The notes: generated by a model not told the origin, from the sequence alone. 64,000 nucleotides of DNA from Propionispora vibrioides (GCF_900110485.1 NZ_FODY01000009.1:59181-123180), one strand, 5' to 3'. Positions 7,990 to 17,092 are shown, numbered from the stretch's first letter. Numbers and translations: made by a program.

Positions 7990-8058
7990 AAAGGCGCTTT
8001 ACTTTTCCGGGACTGCGGGATTAGCCGTGTTTGCCGGTAAAGGTAAAGCGCCTTTTTT
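7990..8058 (+). terminator. Terminator after the LDH-family gene
   Basis: AAAGGCGCTTTAC pairs with GTAAAGCGCCTTT, with an inner CCGG stem, and is followed by a T run. Confidence 0.85.
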
Positions 8059-8146
8059 CAATTAGTCTACCTGATAACCCGAAAGAAAGAGAAATATTAT
8101 CCGATAATTACGGATTGTTGCCACTTTTTTCTGACAATTGTTATTC

Positions 8147-8175
8147 TTGTTCGTCATATAGATCAATTATACAAT
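8147..8175 (+). promoter_or_regulatory. Promoter of the MtlR-type regulator and PTS operon
   Basis: TTGTTC, 17 bases, then TACAAT, about 70 bases before the regulator start. Confidence 0.5.
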
Positions 8176-8248
8176 ACAAGTAGAAAAGGTCGAAGCAACC
8201 GCAGCTTCAATAAACCAGGCGGTGGCGACCTAATAAGGAGCTTTGAGT

Positions 8249-10267
8249 ATGGTTCTTACCGCACGTCGTCAGGAACTGATAAAAATTTTAGAGGCTACCG
8301 ACCACGACGCACCTCTGACGGTCAAACAGTTGGCCGGACGGTTTGGCGTCAGTGAACGGACCATTCGCTATGATTTGGATTTTGTGGAAGAAGCGCTGAG
8401 ACACAAAGGCCTTGCTTTATGCAAGCAGACTAACCGGGGAGTTTGGATCGAAGCGACTGCCGGTCTGACCGAACTGCCCCGTATGGCTTTCCGGGATTAT
8501 GTGCTTTCCCGGCGGGAACGTTGCCAGGCTATTGTGGTCTACCTGCTCGCCGCCGGTCAGGCGGCAGCGGCCGAAGAGCTGGCAGAGCACCTGCTGGTCA
8601 GCCGCAGCACCTTGCTGGCCGATCTGGAGAGCGTAAAGGAGTTGCTGGTTAAATACCAGGCGGAGCTTGCTTCCAAACGCGGCCTGGGTCTGTGGATCGA
8701 GGGAAAGGAAAAGAACCTGCGCAATCTGCTGGTTCAGATTTTCTGCACAGGAACCTATGATGTCAGCGCGCCGGAGCAGCAGGCGGGAGAGTATCCCTAT
8801 GAAGCGGAACTCTTTCATGCCTATGCCGGAACATTGCCGGTAGCAGAGCTGGCCACCTTTATGATCCGGCTACTGCAAGAGCAGGGCCTATCCTATACGG
8901 ACTTTTCCATTAATTATATGGTGATTTCCCTGACTGTTCAGCTAAAACGGCTGCAGCAGGGCCGGCGGCTGGAAGAAGCCGATAGCGGGGGATTAAGCGG
9001 TATGAGCGGCAGCTTCTTTAACGGTCTGGCCCGGCAGATGGCCGCCGAACTTTCCCGTTACGACCGCCGGATTGGTGAGGAAGGGGAAGTGAACTTTATC
9101 ATCCGGCAACTGCTGGGCAGCCAGATTTCCTGCTTTTCGCGGCTGGATGAGGGCGAACGGCAAAAGGTGAATCTGCTGGCCCTCAACTTGGCTGAAAGCT
9201 TTATCAAAAGCTGTCAGCGGTGGCTGGGCGACATTTACGTCGATGATGAGGAACTGCTCTACGGGCTGGCCCTGCATTTGCAGCCGGCTATCGAACGGGC
9301 TCGCTGCAAGGTTACGCTGACCAATCCGATGCTGCCACAAATCCGGGAAAAATACGGTGAATTGTTTGCCATTGTACTCAAGGCTGTCCGGGAAATTGAA
9401 CAGGAGCTAGGTGCCGGGCTTTCCGAGGATGAAATCGGCTACCTGACCATTCATTTCGGGGCGGCTATTGAACGGAAAAAAAGCCGGGCCCAAAAAAGTC
9501 TGAAGGTGGTACTGGTCTGTGGCAACGGGATCGGTACAGCCAAGCTGTTATCCATTACGCTGAAAAGCCGGATGCCCTATTTGGACATTGTCAAGGTATT
9601 GTCGCTGTACGAATGGAAGCAGCAGACGGTCAGCGGTGTTGATCTGGTGATCAGTACCGTGCCGCTAAAACGGCAGGACGCGGCAGTGCTCCATGTGTCA
9701 CCCATTCTGTCGGCTCTGGAGATGCAGGTCATTGAGAACCAGATTCAGAGCGTGTATCATAAAAAATTCGCCGCCGTAGAGGCGCTTGCCTTATCCGGCT
9801 CCCTGCTGGGGCTGAAAGACGTACTGCTACCGTCCTCCATCGAACTGGATGTCCGGGCCGGTTGCTGGGAGGAGGCTATCCGGCAGGCAGGCCGGCTGCT
9901 GGTGGCCGGCGGGGCGGCCGAGGAACGGTATATTGACAGTATGATTGCCTGTGTAAAAAAAATCGGCCCCTATATTGTTATCGCACCAGGCATTGCTATG
10001 CCGCATTCGCGTCCCGAGGACGGGGTCAAACGGATTTGCCTCAGTATGGTCAGACTGGCGGAGCCGGTTTCTTTCAGCGACACCAGGTATGAACCGGTCG
10101 ATTTGGTCTTTGCCTTTGGCGCCGTCGACCATGAATCCCATTTCCGGGTTCTTTCCGAGCTGTGGCAAATGCTGAAGGAACCGGCTACGGTACAGGGCTT
10201 GCGCCAGGCTGCGGATAAAGCGGCGGTGCTGGCGCTGATACCGGACTGCCAGCCGGAGTTTCAGTAA
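8249..10267 (+). CDS. MtlR/LicR-type PRD activator with EIIB and EIIA domains
   Basis: A 672-residue transcription activator controlled by PTS phosphorylation. In order: a DeoR-like helix-turn-helix (about residues 20-45, RFGVSERTIRYDL), a second winged-helix region, two PTS regulation domains, an EIIB-like domain with Cys424 (VVLVCGNGIGTAKLL), and a mannitol/fructose-type EIIA domain with His586 (AMPHSRPEDGV). PRD2 has its usual histidine (LALHLQPAIERA), but the corresponding PRD1 stretch (NYMVISLTVQLKRL) lacks one. The ATG is eight bases from AAGGAG. It sits directly upstream of a matching PTS, whose EIIA shares the HxRPEDGV loop, and probably activates that operon when the transporter is draining phosphate. 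Confidence 0.9.
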   Translation: MVLTARRQELIKILEATDHDAPLTVKQLAGRFGVSERTIRYDLDFVEEALRHKGLALCKQTNRGVWIEATAGLTELPRMAFRDYVLSRRERCQAIVVYLLAAGQAAAAEELAEHLLVSRSTLLADLESVKELLVKYQAELASKRGLGLWIEGKEKNLRNLLVQIFCTGTYDVSAPEQQAGEYPYEAELFHAYAGTLPVAELATFMIRLLQEQGLSYTDFSINYMVISLTVQLKRLQQGRRLEEADSGGLSGMSGSFFNGLARQMAAELSRYDRRIGEEGEVNFIIRQLLGSQISCFSRLDEGERQKVNLLALNLAESFIKSCQRWLGDIYVDDEELLYGLALHLQPAIERARCKVTLTNPMLPQIREKYGELFAIVLKAVREIEQELGAGLSEDEIGYLTIHFGAAIERKKSRAQKSLKVVLVCGNGIGTAKLLSITLKSRMPYLDIVKVLSLYEWKQQTVSGVDLVISTVPLKRQDAAVLHVSPILSALEMQVIENQIQSVYHKKFAAVEALALSGSLLGLKDVLLPSSIELDVRAGCWEEAIRQAGRLLVAGGAAEERYIDSMIACVKKIGPYIVIAPGIAMPHSRPEDGVKRICLSMVRLAEPVSFSDTRYEPVDLVFAFGAVDHESHFRVLSELWQMLKEPATVQGLRQAADKAAVLALIPDCQPEFQ

Positions 10268-10296
10268 TGAATTAAAAGCAGAAAGGATAACAAGCC

Positions 10297-10743
10297 ATGT
10301 TGACGGACCTTCTTACAGCAGATGTCATCCGCTTACATGTCGGATGTGACAGTTGGCGAGAGGCGGTGAAAAGCGGCACCGACCTTTTGGTGAATAAAAA
10401 CTGTGTTGAACCGCGCTACCAGCAGGCTATTGTGGCCAATCACGAAACGCTGGGACCGTATATGGTCATTGCGCCGGGCATTATGCTGGCTCATGCCCGG
10501 CCGGAAGACGGGGTGAAAACGCTGGCCATGAGTCTGATTACCCTGAAGGAGCCTGTTGCTTTTGGCAACAAAACCAACGATCCGGTTAAATTGCTGATTA
10601 CGCTGGCCGCACCAAACCGGAATTCGCATCTGACGGCTTTATCGCAGCTTATGGAGCTGCTGATGAATGCCGAAGATATCAGAAGCATTATGGACGCAAC
10701 GAAAAAGGAGGCGGTACTGGCAATCATCAGCCGCTATTCTTAA
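10297..10743 (+). CDS. PTS EIIA component, ascorbate (Ula/Sga) type
   Basis: A 148-residue cytosolic phosphocarrier that takes phosphate from HPr and passes it to EIIB. The phosphorylated histidine is His66 in APGIMLAHARPEDGV. The gene lies 29 bases after the activator, behind GAAAGGA, and its product resembles that protein's C-terminal EIIA domain. It is co-transcribed with the EIIB and EIIC genes of the same family, so the three make one permease. UlaC-like by sequence; the sugar is not proven to be ascorbate. Confidence 0.88.
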   Translation: MLTDLLTADVIRLHVGCDSWREAVKSGTDLLVNKNCVEPRYQQAIVANHETLGPYMVIAPGIMLAHARPEDGVKTLAMSLITLKEPVAFGNKTNDPVKLLITLAAPNRNSHLTALSQLMELLMNAEDIRSIMDATKKEAVLAIISRYS

Positions 10744-10802
10744 GAGACCGCCGGGGGCGGTCAGTGAACCGGAAAATAAGTGAAAAAAGGGGGGACCAGA
10801 CG

Positions 10803-11084
10803 ATGAAAATTCTGGTATGCTGCGGCAGCGGTCTGGGCAGCAGTTTCATGATTGAAATGAACATCAAAAAAATACTTAAAGAAAACAACGTGGCAGCTAC
10901 GGTGGATCACAGTGATCTGTCCTCAGCGTCGGGGATTAAAGCCGACATCTACGTCGGTACCAGAGATATTGCCAGCCAGCTAACGGCGCTGGGTGGCAAG
11001 GTGGTGTCCTTAAACAGTATGATCGACATGAAGGAATTGAAGGAAAAATTACTGGCTGCCTTGGGGGACAGTGGAGCCATATAG
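10803..11084 (+). CDS. PTS EIIB component, ascorbate type
   Basis: A 93-residue cytosolic protein starting MKILVCCGSGLGSSF, the P-loop of UlaB/SgaB enzymes, with Cys7 as the likely phosphocysteine. The ATG follows a run AAGGGGGG by a few bases; an upstream in-frame ATG adds 13 charged residues without a site. It accepts phosphate from the EIIA above and transfers it to the sugar carried by the EIIC below. Confidence 0.88.
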   Translation: MKILVCCGSGLGSSFMIEMNIKKILKENNVAATVDHSDLSSASGIKADIYVGTRDIASQLTALGGKVVSLNSMIDMKELKEKLLAALGDSGAI

Positions 11085-11105
11085 TAAGAATGGAGGAGGG
11101 AAAGC

Positions 11106-12383
11106 ATGTTAAAGTTTATTACCGATGTTCTTAGTGTTCCTGCTATTTTAGTCGGCATTATTTCGATGGTCGGTCTCTTGGTTCAAAAGAAAAGTGGTCC
11201 CGATATCTTGAAAGGGACAGTAAAAACCATTCTTGGATTTCTCATTCTTGGCGGCGGGGCCGGTATTGTTGTCGGCGCGTTGTCCAGCTTCGGTGTCATG
11301 TTCCAGCATGGCTTCGGCATCAACGGGGTGGTGCCGCACAATGAAGCGATTGTGGCTCTGGCGCTCAAGACTTATGGAACGCAGACGGCGCTGATCATGG
11401 CTTTCGGCATGGTGATGAATATCGTCATCGCCCGATTGACGCCGCTTAAGTACATCTTTCTTACCGGACATCATACCTTATATATGGCTTGTATGATTGC
11501 CGCCATCTTGACGGCCGGCGGCATGGGCGGCGCCTCATTGGTTATCGTGGGGTCGGTGGTATTAGGTTTTGTCATGGCCTTCTTTCCGGCGATTGCTCAG
11601 CCGACGATGCGTAAAATTACCGGCACCGATGATGTGGGCTTCGGTCATTTCAGCACCTTGGGCTATGTATTTTCGGCCTGGGTCGGTTCGCTGGTAGGCG
11701 ACCGGGAAAAATCCACCGAGGATATTGATTTTCCTCAGGGTCTGAGCTTTTTGCGCGATTCTTCGCTGGCCGTATCGCTGGTCATGGCTGTGCTGTACTT
11801 TATCGTAGCGCTGGCTTCGGGACAGGGCTTTGTGGAAAAGGAACTGAGCGGCGGTCAGCATTTCCTGGTGTTCGCGCTTATTCAAGCCATCACTTTTGCC
11901 GGCGGCGTATACGTCATCCTGGCCGGGGTACGGCTGGTGCTGGCGGAAATTGTACCGGCTTTTACCGGTATTGCCACCCGGATTGTGCCTAACGCAAAAC
12001 CGGCATTGGATTGTCCGGTCGTCTATCCCTATGCGCCTAATGCCGTGCTGATTGGCTTTTTATCCAGCTTTGCCGGCGGTGTAGTTGGCATGATGGTCTT
12101 ACTGCTGCTGGATAAATCCATACCGGGTCTGCCGATCATTCTGCCTGGTGTAGTGCCCCATTTCTTCTGCGGTGCTACGGCCGGGGTATTCGGCAATGCC
12201 ACAGGCGGTATCCGCGGCTCCATCTGCGGCGCTTTTGCCCAGGGGCTGTTGATTACCTTCCTGCCTGTGCTCTTGATGCCGGTATTGGGCAACCTGGGCT
12301 TTGCCAATACCACCTTCAGCGATGCTGATTTTGGTGCGGTCGGCATTATTCTGGGCAATGCTTTACGCTGGTTTGGTATGTAG
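11106..12383 (+). CDS. PTS EIIC permease, ascorbate (UlaA/SgaT) type
   Basis: A 425-residue integral membrane protein with about ten hydrophobic segments. It has family marks such as GFGINGVVPHNEAIVALALKT and TGHHTLYMACMIAA, found in UlaA. It imports and phosphorylates a sugar acid or related sugar with its EIIA and EIIB. The classic ascorbate partners (UlaG lactonase, UlaD decarboxylase, UlaE/F epimerases) are absent; a transketolase and DeoC follow instead, so a pentose-like or other substrate is plausible. GGAGG precedes the start closely. Confidence 0.88.
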   Translation: MLKFITDVLSVPAILVGIISMVGLLVQKKSGPDILKGTVKTILGFLILGGGAGIVVGALSSFGVMFQHGFGINGVVPHNEAIVALALKTYGTQTALIMAFGMVMNIVIARLTPLKYIFLTGHHTLYMACMIAAILTAGGMGGASLVIVGSVVLGFVMAFFPAIAQPTMRKITGTDDVGFGHFSTLGYVFSAWVGSLVGDREKSTEDIDFPQGLSFLRDSSLAVSLVMAVLYFIVALASGQGFVEKELSGGQHFLVFALIQAITFAGGVYVILAGVRLVLAEIVPAFTGIATRIVPNAKPALDCPVVYPYAPNAVLIGFLSSFAGGVVGMMVLLLLDKSIPGLPIILPGVVPHFFCGATAGVFGNATGGIRGSICGAFAQGLLITFLPVLLMPVLGNLGFANTTFSDADFGAVGIILGNALRWFGM

Positions 12384-12427
12384 AACACGGTAGAAAACAC
12401 GTAGCACAGAAGGGGAAAAACAAAATA

Positions 12428-12472
12428 AAAATAAATATCCCTCGGTATATGTGGCGGGGGATATTTATTTTG
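12428..12472 (+). terminator. Hairpin between the EIIC gene and the transketolase genes
   Basis: AAAATAAATATCCC pairs with GGGATATTTATTTT over 14 bp. The T tract after it is short, so it may be a partial terminator or an RNA stabiliser separating the PTS genes from the downstream block. Confidence 0.6.
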
Positions 12473-12503
12473 TAAAAAAATCTAATCCGAGGTGGAAAAA
12501 GAG

Positions 12504-13358
12504 ATGAATGAGCAAGAGCTGAAAAAATTAAAACTGTTATCAGCTAAAATCCGGGTTAATGTGATTAAGATGCTTAAAAATTTAGGACATGGACATATTG
12601 GTGGCTCATTAAGTATTGTGGAATTAATGAGTGTACTGTATGGAAAACAACTGAATTATGATCCGGAAAATCCACAAAAAGAAGATCGCGATATGGTGGT
12701 GCTAAGCAAAGGCCATGGCGGTCCCGGATGGTACAGTGCGTTGGCGGAAGCAGGCTTTTTTAACAGAAAGTTGTTATTTACCTTGAATCAAGGGGGAACA
12801 AGACTTCCCTCTCATCCTGATCGCAGGTATACACCGGGTGTTGATATGACAACCGGTTCATTAGGACAGGGAGCTTCGGTAGCAGCAGGAATGGCTACAG
12901 GCATGAAATTAAAAGATAGTGAACAATATGTTTACGTTATCATCGGCGATGGAGAATTGAATGAAGGGCAGTGCTGGGAAGCGTTCCAGTATATAGCCAA
13001 TTATAAGTTGAACAATTGCATTGTCTTGATCGACGATAATAAGAAACAGCTTGACGGGACAACCCGAGAGATTATGAATCAGTTTGATATTGCTAAAAAG
13101 ATGGAAGCCTTTGGATTTTATGTTCAAAAAATCAAAGGAAATGATGAAGCGGCTATAAATGAAGCGATAGAAAAAGCAAAAGAAGTTAAGGATAGTGCAG
13201 TTTGTGTCGTTTTGGACACAATTAAAGGGCAGGGGATTCCATTTTTTGAAACGTTGGCAGGAAATCATTCAGTTAAGTTCAACAATGATGAGATCAACCA
13301 TGCCGCTGATGAAGCTATCAAACAACTTGAGGCATTTATTGGAGGAGGTCGGTTATGA
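12504..13358 (+). CDS. Transketolase, N-terminal (thiamine diphosphate-binding) subunit
   Basis: A 284-residue half of a split transketolase. GHGHIGGS (residues 28-35) carries active-site histidines. GDGELNEGQ with the Asn of DDNKKQLDG about 30 residues later is the thiamine diphosphate/Mg motif. It transfers two-carbon units between sugar phosphates together with the C-terminal subunit encoded next, which overlaps by four bases. The ATG is preferred over a GTG four codons earlier because GAGGTGG overlaps that GTG. Base composition is markedly more AT-rich than the PTS genes upstream. The substrate could be an unusual ketose phosphate, since split transketolases serve several specialised pathways. 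Confidence 0.9.
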   Translation: MNEQELKKLKLLSAKIRVNVIKMLKNLGHGHIGGSLSIVELMSVLYGKQLNYDPENPQKEDRDMVVLSKGHGGPGWYSALAEAGFFNRKLLFTLNQGGTRLPSHPDRRYTPGVDMTTGSLGQGASVAAGMATGMKLKDSEQYVYVIIGDGELNEGQCWEAFQYIANYKLNNCIVLIDDNKKQLDGTTREIMNQFDIAKKMEAFGFYVQKIKGNDEAAINEAIEKAKEVKDSAVCVVLDTIKGQGIPFFETLAGNHSVKFNNDEINHAADEAIKQLEAFIGGGRL

Positions 13359-14320
13359 TGTTTAAGCTTACTGGTGACCGTTCGAAAAAAGGCCGTGAGT
13401 TAAGGCTGAGCATTGTGGAAACAATACAGGAATTGATGAAATATGATGATACTATTGTTGCCTTGGATGCAGACTTAGCCGAACCTAGCGGCTTTAATAA
13501 AATTAAAAAATCCAACCCTGATCGTTTCATCCAATGCGGGATTAGTGAAGCCAATATGGTCGGTGTATCGGCTGGCTTATCCGTCATGGGCTTTAAGCCT
13601 TTTCTTCATTCATTTGGGCCATTTGTAACAAGGCGTGTTTATGATCAACTTTACATATCTGGTGCCTATGCCCACACTACTTTACATATATATGGATCTG
13701 ATCCCGGATTTACTGTTGCTCAAAACGGGGGAACTCATACAACCTGGGAAGATATGGCCTTAGTGCGCGCCATTCCTAATTCAGTCATCTGTGATGCAGC
13801 AGATGACATACAACTGTCGTGGATCATAAAGGAATTTGCTAAAATGGAAGGCATCCATTATGTCCGTGCTAACCGTAAGGCCGTTAGGAATGTTTATGAA
13901 GCCGGGTCAAGCTTTGAAATCGGCAAAGGAAATGTTATTAAAAAGGGTACGGATGTTTTAATTATAGTAGCCGGGCAATTAGTCAGTGATGCTTTGGATG
14001 CTGCCGATCTGTTAGATAAAAAAGGCATATCTGTTGAAGTCATTGACATGTTTACTGTCAAGCCTCTGGATCAAGAACTATTATTAAATGAAGCAGTTGG
14101 CAAACAAGCAATAGTGACTTTTGAAAACCATTCCATAACCGGAGGATTAGGAAGTGCAGTGGCGGAAACAATTGCTGAAGCCAATGTTGGTATCAAATTT
14201 AAGCGACATGGAGTTGACGAGCGGTTTGGACAGGTAGGTACTGCTGAGTTCCTGCAAAAGGAATACCGGCTTACAGCCGAAGATTTAGTTAAAACCGTGG
14301 AGGTACTTTATGAACGTTAA
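13355..14320 (+). CDS. Transketolase, C-terminal subunit
   Basis: A 321-residue partner supplying the pyrimidine-binding and C-terminal domains. The conserved catalytic Glu is Glu65 in CGISEANMVGVSAGL, and FENHSITGGLGSAVAE marks the C-terminal domain. The start codon overlaps the stop of the N-terminal subunit, with GGAGGAGG six bases upstream, so the two are translationally coupled. It shares the AT-rich composition of its neighbours. Confidence 0.9.
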   Translation: MMFKLTGDRSKKGRELRLSIVETIQELMKYDDTIVALDADLAEPSGFNKIKKSNPDRFIQCGISEANMVGVSAGLSVMGFKPFLHSFGPFVTRRVYDQLYISGAYAHTTLHIYGSDPGFTVAQNGGTHTTWEDMALVRAIPNSVICDAADDIQLSWIIKEFAKMEGIHYVRANRKAVRNVYEAGSSFEIGKGNVIKKGTDVLIIVAGQLVSDALDAADLLDKKGISVEVIDMFTVKPLDQELLLNEAVGKQAIVTFENHSITGGLGSAVAETIAEANVGIKFKRHGVDERFGQVGTAEFLQKEYRLTAEDLVKTVEVLYER

Positions 14321-14954
14321 TAAATTAATTGATCATACCTTATTGAAAGCAAATGCAACTAAAGATCAAATAACAAAATTATGTAATGAAGCAATCAAGT
14401 ATGAGTTTGCCAGTGTTTGTGTTAATACTTGTTGGGTAGATTACTGCCATGGTTTACTGCAAGGCAGTGATGTTAAAGTGTGTTGTACGGTGGGCTTTCC
14501 GCTTGGTGCCAATGCCACCCCGGTGAAAGTTTTCGAAGCCGGTAATGCCATTAAAGATGGGGCACATGAAATTGATATGGTGATCAATATAGGCGAATTT
14601 TTATCAGGAAACTATGGGATGATCGAAAATGAAATTAAGGAAGTCGTAGCAGTGGCTGATGGTCATTGTGTGAAGGTAATTATAGAGACTTGCTTGTTAA
14701 ACGATGAACAAATTATTAAGGCCTGTGAACTTGTCAGCAAGACGAAAGCGGCTTTTGTTAAGACCAGTACAGGCTTTAGTACTGGGGGAGCTAATCCAAG
14801 AATCGTGAAACTTATGAAGGATACTGTTGGTGATACCGTAAAAGTAAAAGCTGCAGGGGGCGTACGTAATAAAGAAGAGTTAAAATTAATGATTGAAGCC
14901 GGGGCTGACCGAATTGGTACAAGCAGCGGTGTTGCTTTAGTCAGTGATGAATAA
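14310..14954 (+). CDS. deoC: Deoxyribose-phosphate aldolase
   Basis: A 214-residue class I aldolase that cleaves 2-deoxyribose-5-phosphate to acetaldehyde and glyceraldehyde-3-phosphate. The Schiff-base lysine is Lys151 in FVKTSTGFSTGGA. A second active-site lysine (near 180) lies in VKAAGG, and an Asp near 89 is in HEIDMVINIG. It overlaps the transketolase C-terminal gene by 11 bases, so the three AT-rich genes form one unit. No deoxyribonucleoside genes (deoA, deoD, cdd) are near. Its partnership with a transketolase and an ascorbate-type PTS suggests a catabolic rather than nucleoside-salvage role. Confidence 0.92.
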   Translation: MNVNKLIDHTLLKANATKDQITKLCNEAIKYEFASVCVNTCWVDYCHGLLQGSDVKVCCTVGFPLGANATPVKVFEAGNAIKDGAHEIDMVINIGEFLSGNYGMIENEIKEVVAVADGHCVKVIIETCLLNDEQIIKACELVSKTKAAFVKTSTGFSTGGANPRIVKLMKDTVGDTVKVKAAGGVRNKEELKLMIEAGADRIGTSSGVALVSDE

Positions 14955-14985
14955 ATAATCGATAAGTACGTGCCAACTATGGACA

Positions 14986-15017
14986 AAAGGGCAATGGTTT
15001 TTAAACCATTGCCCTTT
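14986..15017. terminator. Terminator after deoC
   Basis: AAAGGGCAATGGTTT pairs with AAACCATTGCCCTTT across a two-base loop. A near-perfect palindrome that could act on both strands. Confidence 0.85.
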
Positions 15018-15178
15018 GTATTCTAATGGTGCTAGCGCCGGATTTTTAGTATAATCTAAGGAGGCTAACAAGGCTTGTCTATAAAAATATCCACCCCAAG
15101 GGCGATGGACAAAGAATGAACTGGATAATGCCATATGACTTTATTAGATATAAAATGATATAATATGATTTAAAATGG

Positions 15179-15207
15179 TTGAAACTTAAAATAATCGATT
15201 GTATAAT
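15179..15207 (+). promoter_or_regulatory. Strong promoter of the DeoR-manA pair
   Basis: TTGAAA, 17 bases, TATAAT. The predicted transcription start (about 15214) is only about ten bases before the DeoR start codon, giving a very short 5' leader that still holds AGGTGG. Confidence 0.75.
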
Positions 15208-15224
15208 GAAAGCAGGTGGAATTC

Positions 15225-15989
15225 ATGTTGGCAAAAGAAAGATTGTTATTTGTGCTTAACAGACTGCACATCCAGCCATCGGTTTCGATCAAGGCTTTGT
15301 CGGAGGAATTGGGAGTTTCCATATCGACCATCCAGCGGGATTTGCGAATTCTGGAAGATCAGGGGAAGATTCAGCGGGAACGCGGCGGCGCCCTTAATAA
15401 GGAACTGACCGACACCCTATCCAACCTGACCGAGCGACCGGTGGGCGAAAAGGAATTAATTAACCTGCCGGCTAAGCAACTGGTTTGTGTCAAGGCAGCG
15501 GAGCTCATTAAGAATGGCGACTGTATTTTTATTGATTCGGGCACGACGCCGGCTCATCTGGTGCCGCTGCTGGCGAACAAGGAAATCAAAGTGGTCACCA
15601 ACAGTGTGTATGCTCTCGATAAGCTGGTTAAGGAGTACCGGGGAGAAGTCTATGTGCTGGGCGGTCAGTTCAATGCCAAATACGATATGAATATGGGACC
15701 GATTACACTGGAGGAAATCAGTAAGTTCCGTTTCGATCACGCCTTCTTGGGAGTAAGCGGGATTGATCTGGACAGCGGTGAAATTTTTTCGGCCGACTTT
15801 GCCATCGGTGCTATAAAGCAGATGGTTATGAAGCGGTCGAATCATACTTACGTGCTTAGTGATGACTCGAAATACTCAATTAAAGCGCTGTGCACCTGGG
15901 CTAATTTGACCGAATTTGACCTGGTGTTTGTCAACAGTTTTCCCGCCAACAGAAAGAAACTGAAGAATATAGTGGTTTGTGAGACATAA
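15225..15989 (+). CDS. DeoR-family sugar-phosphate-responsive regulator
   Basis: A 254-residue repressor. The N-terminal helix-turn-helix (SIKALSEELGVSISTIQRDLRILEDQGKI, residues about 20-48) is followed by a C-terminal sugar-phosphate sensor domain with FIDSGTTPAHL and TNSVYALDKL. These are the effector-binding loops of DeoR/GlpR proteins. The ATG sits five bases after AGGTGG. The next gene, a mannose-6-phosphate isomerase, begins 18 bases later, so both are probably co-transcribed and the effector may be a hexose phosphate. Confidence 0.9.
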   Translation: MLAKERLLFVLNRLHIQPSVSIKALSEELGVSISTIQRDLRILEDQGKIQRERGGALNKELTDTLSNLTERPVGEKELINLPAKQLVCVKAAELIKNGDCIFIDSGTTPAHLVPLLANKEIKVVTNSVYALDKLVKEYRGEVYVLGGQFNAKYDMNMGPITLEEISKFRFDHAFLGVSGIDLDSGEIFSADFAIGAIKQMVMKRSNHTYVLSDDSKYSIKALCTWANLTEFDLVFVNSFPANRKKLKNIVVCET

Positions 15990-16007
15990 GCGGGAGGCGA
16001 GTGAAAA

Positions 16008-16970
16008 ATGGCAGTGGCAATAACGGAGATAAGGTTGGACGATAACGGGATATATCCCTTGCAACTGAGACCGGTGTATAAAGAGGTGATATGGGGTGGG
16101 CGGTCGTTGGAGCAGCTTTTTGCGAGAACGCTGCCCGGTCCTTGCATTGGTGAGAGCTGGGAGCTTTGCACCCATGAACATGGCACCAGTATAGTGGCAA
16201 ACGGTTGCTGGGAGAACTTGAGTCTGACCGAGGTAATTGCCCGTCAGCCGGCTGCCATCCTGGGGAAAGCGTATCAGAACCAGAACCGGTTGCCTTTATT
16301 AATCAAATATATTGATGCCAATGACCACCTGTCCATTCAGGTGCATCCCGGCGAGGCCGAGGCCCTCACGGCGGAGGGGGAGGCCGGGAAGAGTGAAGCC
16401 TGGTATATCGTAAAGGCCGATGACGATGCGGAAATCGTGTTCGGTCTGGCCGAAGGAACCACACGGGAAACGTTTCAGCAGGCAACTCGGGCCGGTAGCG
16501 TGGAACGGCTCTTGCGGCGGGTAAAAGTGCGGACCGGTGATATGGTGTTTGTACCGGCCGGGACGGTTCATGCCCTGCTCAAAGGACTGGTGGTCTGTGA
16601 AATACAGCAAAATTCCGATACCACCTATCGCATTTATGATTACGACCGGGTCGACAGCCAGGGACAAAAACGGCCACTCCATTTGGAACGGGCGTTGTCG
16701 GTCATCAAGTTTGACCAACAGCCGGCCGTGGAATTTTCCCATTCCGCTCTTTACTGCCCCTACTTTTCCGTTGAAAAGTGGGACGTTAAGGGCGGCCGGG
16801 AAGACCGGCCGGGAGACCGGTTTGCCGCGTACTGTGTTTTGCAGGGGCAGGGTCGGGTCAGCGGCAATGGTGTGACCGTCGAACTCCGGGCCGGTGCTAC
16901 GGTGCTCTTGCCGGCGGCCCTACCCGCTGTTCACCTGGAGGGAGACTTGACCCTGCTGCGGGTGCAGTAG
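16008..16970 (+). CDS. manA: Mannose-6-phosphate isomerase, class I (short form)
   Basis: A 320-residue cupin-type zinc enzyme that interconverts mannose-6-phosphate and fructose-6-phosphate. Metal-site motifs are IQVHPGE, with Gln and His ligands, and PAGTVHALLKG, with the later His; EIQQNSDTTYRIYDY is the family's substrate-side strand. GGGAGGCGAG lies just upstream. A second, clearly related copy lies in the second fructose-type PTS cluster of this window. The pairing with a DeoR regulator suggests control by a sugar phosphate. Confidence 0.93.
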   Translation: MAVAITEIRLDDNGIYPLQLRPVYKEVIWGGRSLEQLFARTLPGPCIGESWELCTHEHGTSIVANGCWENLSLTEVIARQPAAILGKAYQNQNRLPLLIKYIDANDHLSIQVHPGEAEALTAEGEAGKSEAWYIVKADDDAEIVFGLAEGTTRETFQQATRAGSVERLLRRVKVRTGDMVFVPAGTVHALLKGLVVCEIQQNSDTTYRIYDYDRVDSQGQKRPLHLERALSVIKFDQQPAVEFSHSALYCPYFSVEKWDVKGGREDRPGDRFAAYCVLQGQGRVSGNGVTVELRAGATVLLPAALPAVHLEGDLTLLRVQ

Positions 16971-17013
16971 GATCGGCTAAAAATGAGATAAACCGAGTGC
17001 CCCAGGACAATAA

Positions 17014-17062
17014 ACGGCCGCTATAGAGGATTGCTTGAAGCAATTCGCCTATAGCGGCCGTG
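17014..17062. terminator. Bidirectional terminator between manA and the GGDEF-EAL gene
   Basis: ACGGCCGCTATAG pairs with CTATAGCGGCCGT and contains an inner ATTGCT/AGCAAT hairpin. It lies between convergent genes. Confidence 0.75.
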
Positions 17063-17092
17063 TTAGTTTTAGCTCTCACTATCCGTGTGAAA

